Shown here one piece after another: positions 60,529 through 64,000 of a stretch of DNA of 64,000 nt (positions within the stretch are counted from its first letter, which is position 1; every line of letters starts with the position of its first letter). The stretch spans positions 82,467-146,466 of the forward strand of contig JAUXNJ010000012.1 in assembly GCA_030682795.1 (NCBI GenBank), given 5' to 3'. Source of the stretch: Sphingobacteriaceae bacterium. Lineage in GTDB: Bacteria > Bacteroidota > Bacteroidia > UBA7662. The notes under the pieces were generated by a model. That model was given only the letters and a program-made list of their open reading frames with translations, did no database searches and was not told where the DNA came from. The translations under genes and the position numbers were made by a program.

Positions 60529-63333
60529 ATGTATAGAAGTTCTTACCTCCTTTTGATTTTTCTGGTATTTAGTATAACGGCCCAAGCGCAATTTGTGGTG
60601 AAAGGCAGCGTGCAAGATGCGGCTGCCAAATTGGGTCTGCCGGGCGTAAATGTGGTGGCGAGTCCAGTTTTCGACAGCACCCAAGTAATTGGCACCACCA
60701 CCAATGCCCAGGGGGAGTTTGAGCTGAAGCTCACACGTCCCGGTCCTTATACCCTCCGCCTTAGCTTTGTTGGCTACGTCACCCGCGTAGAGCGCATCCG
60801 CGTACCGCGCGAGGGGGGCGTGGTGCAATTGCCGCCTTTTGCTCTGCAAGACGATATCAAAACCCTGGGCGAAGTGCGCATTGAAGGGGTGGAGCAGCGG
60901 GTGGAGCAGCGGGGCGATACCACCGAAATACGGGCCGACGCTTTTAAGGTGAACCCTGATGCCGATGCCGAGCAATTGGTGCGCAAAATGCCGGGCATCA
61001 CCGTAGAAAACGGTCAGGTGCAGGCCCAAGGCGAGCAAGTGCGGCGGGTGTTGTTAGATGGACAAGAGTTTTTTGGCGACGATGCCATGATGGCCTTGCG
61101 GAATTTGCCTGCCGAAGTGGTAGACAAAATCCAGCTCATCGATCGCCTCAGCGACCAAGCCCAGTTTACCGGCTTCAACGATGGCAATACTGAAAAAACG
61201 CTGAACATCATCACCAAAACCGGACTCGATAACTCGCGTTTTGGCAAGGTGTATGCCGGCTACGGTACCGATAATCGTTATATGGCTGGGGGCAACGTCA
61301 ACTTTTTTAAAGGAACCAAGCGCATCACCCTCATTGGCATGGCCAACAACATCAACCAGCAAAACTTCAGCAGTCAGGACTTGGGAGGACTCAGCAGTGG
61401 CGGCGGCAGACCAGGTGGCGGGGGTAGACCCGGAGGCGGCGGCGGTCGTCCTGGCGGCGGCGGCAGCAGTGAAGCGGCCAATTTTTTAACCGGACAACAA
61501 GGCGGCATCAGCGCTACCCAGGCCTTGGGCATCAATTACAGCGACAGCTGGGGTAAAAAAGGCAAGATGAGCGCCAGTTATTTTGTAAATCGCTCCGACA
61601 ATACCCAAGAAAGCAGTGTGGCACGGCAGTTTTTTTTAGCGGATGGCATCGGTCAACTCTACAATGAGCAAAACAGGGGAGAGACCGTGAATTTGAGCAA
61701 CCGCTTCACCTCCCGCATCGAATACAACATCGATAGCAACAATTCTTTGATATTTACGCCGCGGGTGAGCTGGCAGGGCCGCGATCAGCTCAGTGTGTTT
61801 GACGGTTTTACCAGTACCCGAGAGGGGGCGCCCATCAACAGCACGGTAAACCGGCAGCAAACCGACAACCGTTCGTGGAATGTAAATGGCGATTTGCAAT
61901 ACCGTCACCGATTTGCAAAAAAGGGCCGTACCATTTCCTTGAATGTGAATGGAGATGTGAACTCGCAGAACGGCTTGCGTGATTTACTGGCCTTAAACCA
62001 GCAGTTTGGCGTCAATCCCGATTCGCTGCTCATTGACCAGGAAATCGAAACCTTCTCCTATGCGCAACGCTACCGGGCCGATTTGGTATTTACCGAGCCT
62101 GTAGGCGAAAAAGGCATGCTCGAATTCAGCTATGCGCCCCAGTGGCAGTTCAGCGAAACCGATCAGCTGGCCAATAACTTCAATGGACTCACCGATGCTT
62201 ATGATTTGGTAGACAGCAGTATCTCGAACCGCTTCGATAACTATATATTGTCGCAGGCCTTTGGCACCCGCTATCGCTTTTCCACCGAAAAATACGAATG
62301 GATGGTGGGGACTTCTTATCAGATTACCAATATGATGAGCGAGCAACTTTTTCCAGCGGATTTGGTGGCCGACATCGATTTTTACAACTGGTTGCCTACC
62401 GCCATGTTTCGCTACAACTTAAGCAAAACAGCCAATGTGCGGCTTTTTTACCGCACCAACATCCAATTGCCGAGCTTGAGTCAGTTGCAGAATGTGGTCG
62501 ACAATACCAATACGCTGCAATTGAGGGCGGGTAATCCCGAGCTCGGGCAGTCGTACACCCATCGCATTGGCGGTCGTTTTAGAGAAGCCAAGCCAGGCAA
62601 AGGTACTTCCTTCTTTGTTTTCGGCTCTTTGGCACTCATCAACAACGAAATTTCGAACAGCACCTTCATTGCTGCACGCGATACTACGCTGCCGGGGGGA
62701 CTGGCCTTGGTGCGTGGCGCGCAATTGGTGCGTCCTGTAAACGTAGATGGGGCTTATAATTTCAGGTCGTTTATGAGTTGGGGGTTCCCTGTGAAGCTGC
62801 TCAAGAGCAATATGAACCTGAGCGCGGGTTATACCATCAATAATTTGCCTAGTTTGATCAATGGGGCGGTGAACAATGCGCTCACCCACAACCTCAATAC
62901 AGGCTTTACCTTGGGTAGCAACATCAGCAAGCAGCTCGATTTTACGGTGAATTACACTTTGAACTATAATACGGTCTTTAACAGCATCCAGCCGCAGTTA
63001 AACAACAATTACTTCATTCACACCGGTGGCGTGCGTTTTAACTGGATTCCCGTGCCGATGTTGGTGCTGAGTACGGATGTGATGTACAATGCCTTTACGG
63101 GTCTGGAAGATGGCTTTAACCAGCAGTTTACCTTGCTGAATGCGGGGGTGGGTTACCGTTTCTTAAAAGACCGTCGTGGTGAATTGCGTTTGTCGGTATT
63201 TGACCTCCTCAACCAAAACAACAGCATTGCGCGTAACGTTACCGAAACGTATGTAGAAGATGTGCAAACGGTGGTATTGCAGCAGTTTGTGATGTTGACG
63301 TTTACGTATAATATTCGTCATTTTCGTAAATAG
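60529..63333 (+). CDS. TonB-dependent-type outer-membrane barrel protein with carboxypeptidase-regulatory domain
   Basis: A 934-residue outer-membrane protein. Signal peptide residues 1-20 (ends AQAQ); a carboxypeptidase-D regulatory-like/CNA-B beta-sandwich (about 22-100; VKGSVQDAAAKLGLPGVNVV, TTTNAQGEFELKL); a plug domain (about 125-225; IRADAFKVNPDADAEQLVRK, VLLDGQEFFGDDAMMAL); and an outer barrel (OMP_b-brl_3 type) ending in an aromatic-rich strand. A Gly/Arg/Pro-rich tract (GGGRPGGGG repeats, about 290-315) sits in an early loop. No SusD partner follows, so the substrate and role are unknown. It is followed by the duplicated intergenic module. Confidence 0.88.
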   Translation: MYRSSYLLLIFLVFSITAQAQFVVKGSVQDAAAKLGLPGVNVVASPVFDSTQVIGTTTNAQGEFELKLTRPGPYTLRLSFVGYVTRVERIRVPREGGVVQLPPFALQDDIKTLGEVRIEGVEQRVEQRGDTTEIRADAFKVNPDADAEQLVRKMPGITVENGQVQAQGEQVRRVLLDGQEFFGDDAMMALRNLPAEVVDKIQLIDRLSDQAQFTGFNDGNTEKTLNIITKTGLDNSRFGKVYAGYGTDNRYMAGGNVNFFKGTKRITLIGMANNINQQNFSSQDLGGLSSGGGRPGGGGRPGGGGGRPGGGGSSEAANFLTGQQGGISATQALGINYSDSWGKKGKMSASYFVNRSDNTQESSVARQFFLADGIGQLYNEQNRGETVNLSNRFTSRIEYNIDSNNSLIFTPRVSWQGRDQLSVFDGFTSTREGAPINSTVNRQQTDNRSWNVNGDLQYRHRFAKKGRTISLNVNGDVNSQNGLRDLLALNQQFGVNPDSLLIDQEIETFSYAQRYRADLVFTEPVGEKGMLEFSYAPQWQFSETDQLANNFNGLTDAYDLVDSSISNRFDNYILSQAFGTRYRFSTEKYEWMVGTSYQITNMMSEQLFPADLVADIDFYNWLPTAMFRYNLSKTANVRLFYRTNIQLPSLSQLQNVVDNTNTLQLRAGNPELGQSYTHRIGGRFREAKPGKGTSFFVFGSLALINNEISNSTFIAARDTTLPGGLALVRGAQLVRPVNVDGAYNFRSFMSWGFPVKLLKSNMNLSAGYTINNLPSLINGAVNNALTHNLNTGFTLGSNISKQLDFTVNYTLNYNTVFNSIQPQLNNNYFIHTGGVRFNWIPVPMLVLSTDVMYNAFTGLEDGFNQQFTLLNAGVGYRFLKDRRGELRLSVFDLLNQNNSIARNVTETYVEDVQTVVLQQFVMLTFTYNIRHFRK

Positions 63334-63379
63334 ACCGCCCTTCGAGGGGGCTCAGGGACCATCGCTTCGCTCGTTCAGA

Positions 63380-63514
63380 GACAGCGCAGGCCCTAGCGAT
63401 GGGCGATTTATGATTTCTGAATTCGATTTCCGATTTATGATTTGAGTCTCCGTGCCCTCAGTGCCCTCGGTGTTTTAAACAAAAAAAATCCCGCCAACTA
63501 CGAGCAGGATTTTT
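63380..63514. repeat. Intergenic direct repeat, copy 1
   Basis: About 135 bases, nearly identical to copy 2 which begins 168 bases later. Shared core: GACAGCGCAGGCC, an AT-rich block with GATTTATGATTTCTGAATTC, then GAGTCTCCGTG and an A-run plus ATCCCGCC hairpin. No coding potential. Confidence 0.9.
63481..63514. terminator. Terminator-like hairpin in repeat copy 1
   Basis: A8 run, stem AAATCCcGC/GCaGGATTT with one mismatch, then T-rich sequence; symmetrical enough to work in either direction. Confidence 0.6.
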
Positions 63515-63547
63515 AAGGTAGCAGACCACTCACTCCGTTCGCTGAGT

Positions 63548-63680
63548 GACAGCGCAGGCCTTAGCACTGGGCGATTTATGATTTCTGAATTCGATTTCCG
63601 ATTTATGATTTGAGTCTCCGTGTCCTCAGTGATCTCCGTGTTTTAAAAAAAAATCCCGCCCCAAATGGAGCAGGATTTTC
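63548..63680. repeat. Intergenic direct repeat, copy 2
   Basis: Second copy of the unit at 63380, with few substitutions and a shorter spacer before the hairpin. The two copies form a tandem duplication of about 168 bases per period. Confidence 0.9.
63641..63680 (-). terminator. Intrinsic terminator of the PID-CTERM gene, in repeat copy 2
   Basis: On the minus strand: AAATCCTGC, short loop, GCGGGATTT and then a run of nine T, 17 to 56 bases past the PID-CTERM stop codon. Confidence 0.75.
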
Positions 63681-63696
63681 AAATATCACCGGCCGC

Positions 63697-63906
63697 TTAA
63701 GCCGCTGGATTGTCGTTTTTGGCTGCCTTGCGGGCGTCCCAGGCCTTTTTGGCACCGAGGCCGGCACCAGCAGCGAGCAACAGACTCAAGCCACCGTCGA
63801 TGGGCACGGCTTCGGGGGATGCTGGGGGTGGTGGCTGCGCCATGGCTACCTGACTTATTACGATCAAGGCAACGATGGCCAAGCTAATGTGAAGGAACTT
63901 TTTCAT
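63697..63906 (-). CDS. PID-CTERM small exported protein
   Basis: A 69-residue protein: signal peptide (1-23, ending AMAQ), a proline-rich spacer (PPPPASPEA), then PIDGGLSLLLAAGAGLGAKK, a short hydrophobic helix and a basic end. This is the PID-CTERM sorting-domain pattern of Bacteroidota, in which the tail is thought to be processed by an exosortase-like enzyme. Almost nothing but the sorting signal remains, so the mature product would be a very short Pro-rich peptide. No sortase gene is in the window. Confidence 0.88.
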   Translation of the reverse strand: MKKFLHISLAIVALIVISQVAMAQPPPPASPEAVPIDGGLSLLLAAGAGLGAKKAWDARKAAKNDNPAA

Positions 63907-63927
63907 ATCTATAAGGTCGTTTATTGC

Positions 63928-64000
63928 TTAGAAAATAACTTTTACGGTTTTTACACTTGCGCCGCTCACCAACTGCACTACATAGGTGCCTTTGGCCAGG
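63928..64000 (-). CDS. C-terminal end of a T9SS-secreted protein (5' part outside window)
   Basis: Only 23 codons plus the stop (TAA at 63930-63928) are inside the window. They encode LAKGTYVVQLVSGASVKTVK followed by a hydrophobic end, the typical last strands of a type A C-terminal sorting domain. The rest of the protein lies beyond 64000, so nothing can be said about its function. Confidence 0.75.
   Translation of the reverse strand, partial: LAKGTYVVQLVSGASVKTVKVIF

Noticed and set aside
1..64000. CRISPR arrays, tRNA or rRNA genes, insertion sequences and prophage
   Set aside because: No regularly spaced repeats, cloverleaf-like sequence, transposase, integrase or phage structural gene was recognised on reading; a tRNAscan or HMM search was not possible.

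Overview
The window is a contiguous piece of chromosome from a member of the Bacteroidota. The evidence is the type IX secretion (T9SS) C-terminal sorting tails on several exported proteins, a PID-CTERM small protein, a 7TMR-DISM sensor kinase, a TonB-dependent barrel of the carboxypeptidase-regulatory-domain type, AT-rich TAnnTTTG -7 promoter boxes instead of E. coli-type -10/-35 pairs, and starts that mostly lack a Shine-Dalgarno sequence. Genus and species cannot be read from the sequence. Coding density is high. I see no rRNA, tRNA, CRISPR array, prophage or intact insertion sequence.

Layout. 1-4.3 kb: purH (cut by the window edge), an exported leucine-rich-repeat protein and htpG, which has a sigma-54-type promoter. 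4.4-10.5 kb: a tightly coupled minus-strand operon (ThiF/E1-like adenylating enzyme, GNAT-fold acyltransferase, 7TM-DISM histidine kinase, receiver-histidine kinase) facing a divergent stand-alone receiver that is a paralogue of the operon's own receiver. 10.5-16.3 kb: thiolase, truA, an ABC exporter and a secreted M1 peptidase. 16.3-20.9 kb: an envelope cluster (MCE/MlaD-like, amidase, LptD-like). 20.9-29.3 kb: a 2-oxoacid dehydrogenase E2, cinA, two T9SS cargo proteins, and thyA and folA separated by an AT-rich radical SAM/SPASM gene and an exported protein. 29.3-38.6 kb: proS, a Gly/Met-rich lipoprotein with an OmpP1/FadL barrel, a TPR protein, etfBA, a BFN-UVR protein, a nucleoside transporter and a solute-binding protein.

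38.7-51.7 kb: housekeeping and envelope genes, including a PLP decarboxylase, sucD, mlaEF, rnhB, an LpxD-like acyltransferase, gcvT, comB, a bile-acid/sodium symporter-family protein, a MazG-type pyrophosphohydrolase, dtd and rsgA. 51.7-58 kb: lon, with a second sigma-54-like promoter, a DUF2520-type protein, and ccmF and ccmE, the latter with a Cys-type haem site. 58-59.6 kb: an AT-rich accessory patch carrying one AbiTii-type (abortive infection) gene, bounded by imperfect inverted repeats and followed by a long imperfect palindrome. 59.6-64 kb: a metallophosphoesterase, a TonB-dependent barrel protein, a duplicated intergenic module with terminator hairpins, a PID-CTERM protein and the C-terminal tail of another T9SS cargo.

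The two most interesting items are the ThiF-GNAT-kinase operon at 4.4-10.0 kb, a candidate self-contained signalling module, and the cassette-like AbiTii patch at 58.3-59.35 kb. The sigma-54-type promoters in front of both htpG and lon also suggest shared control of these two proteostasis genes.
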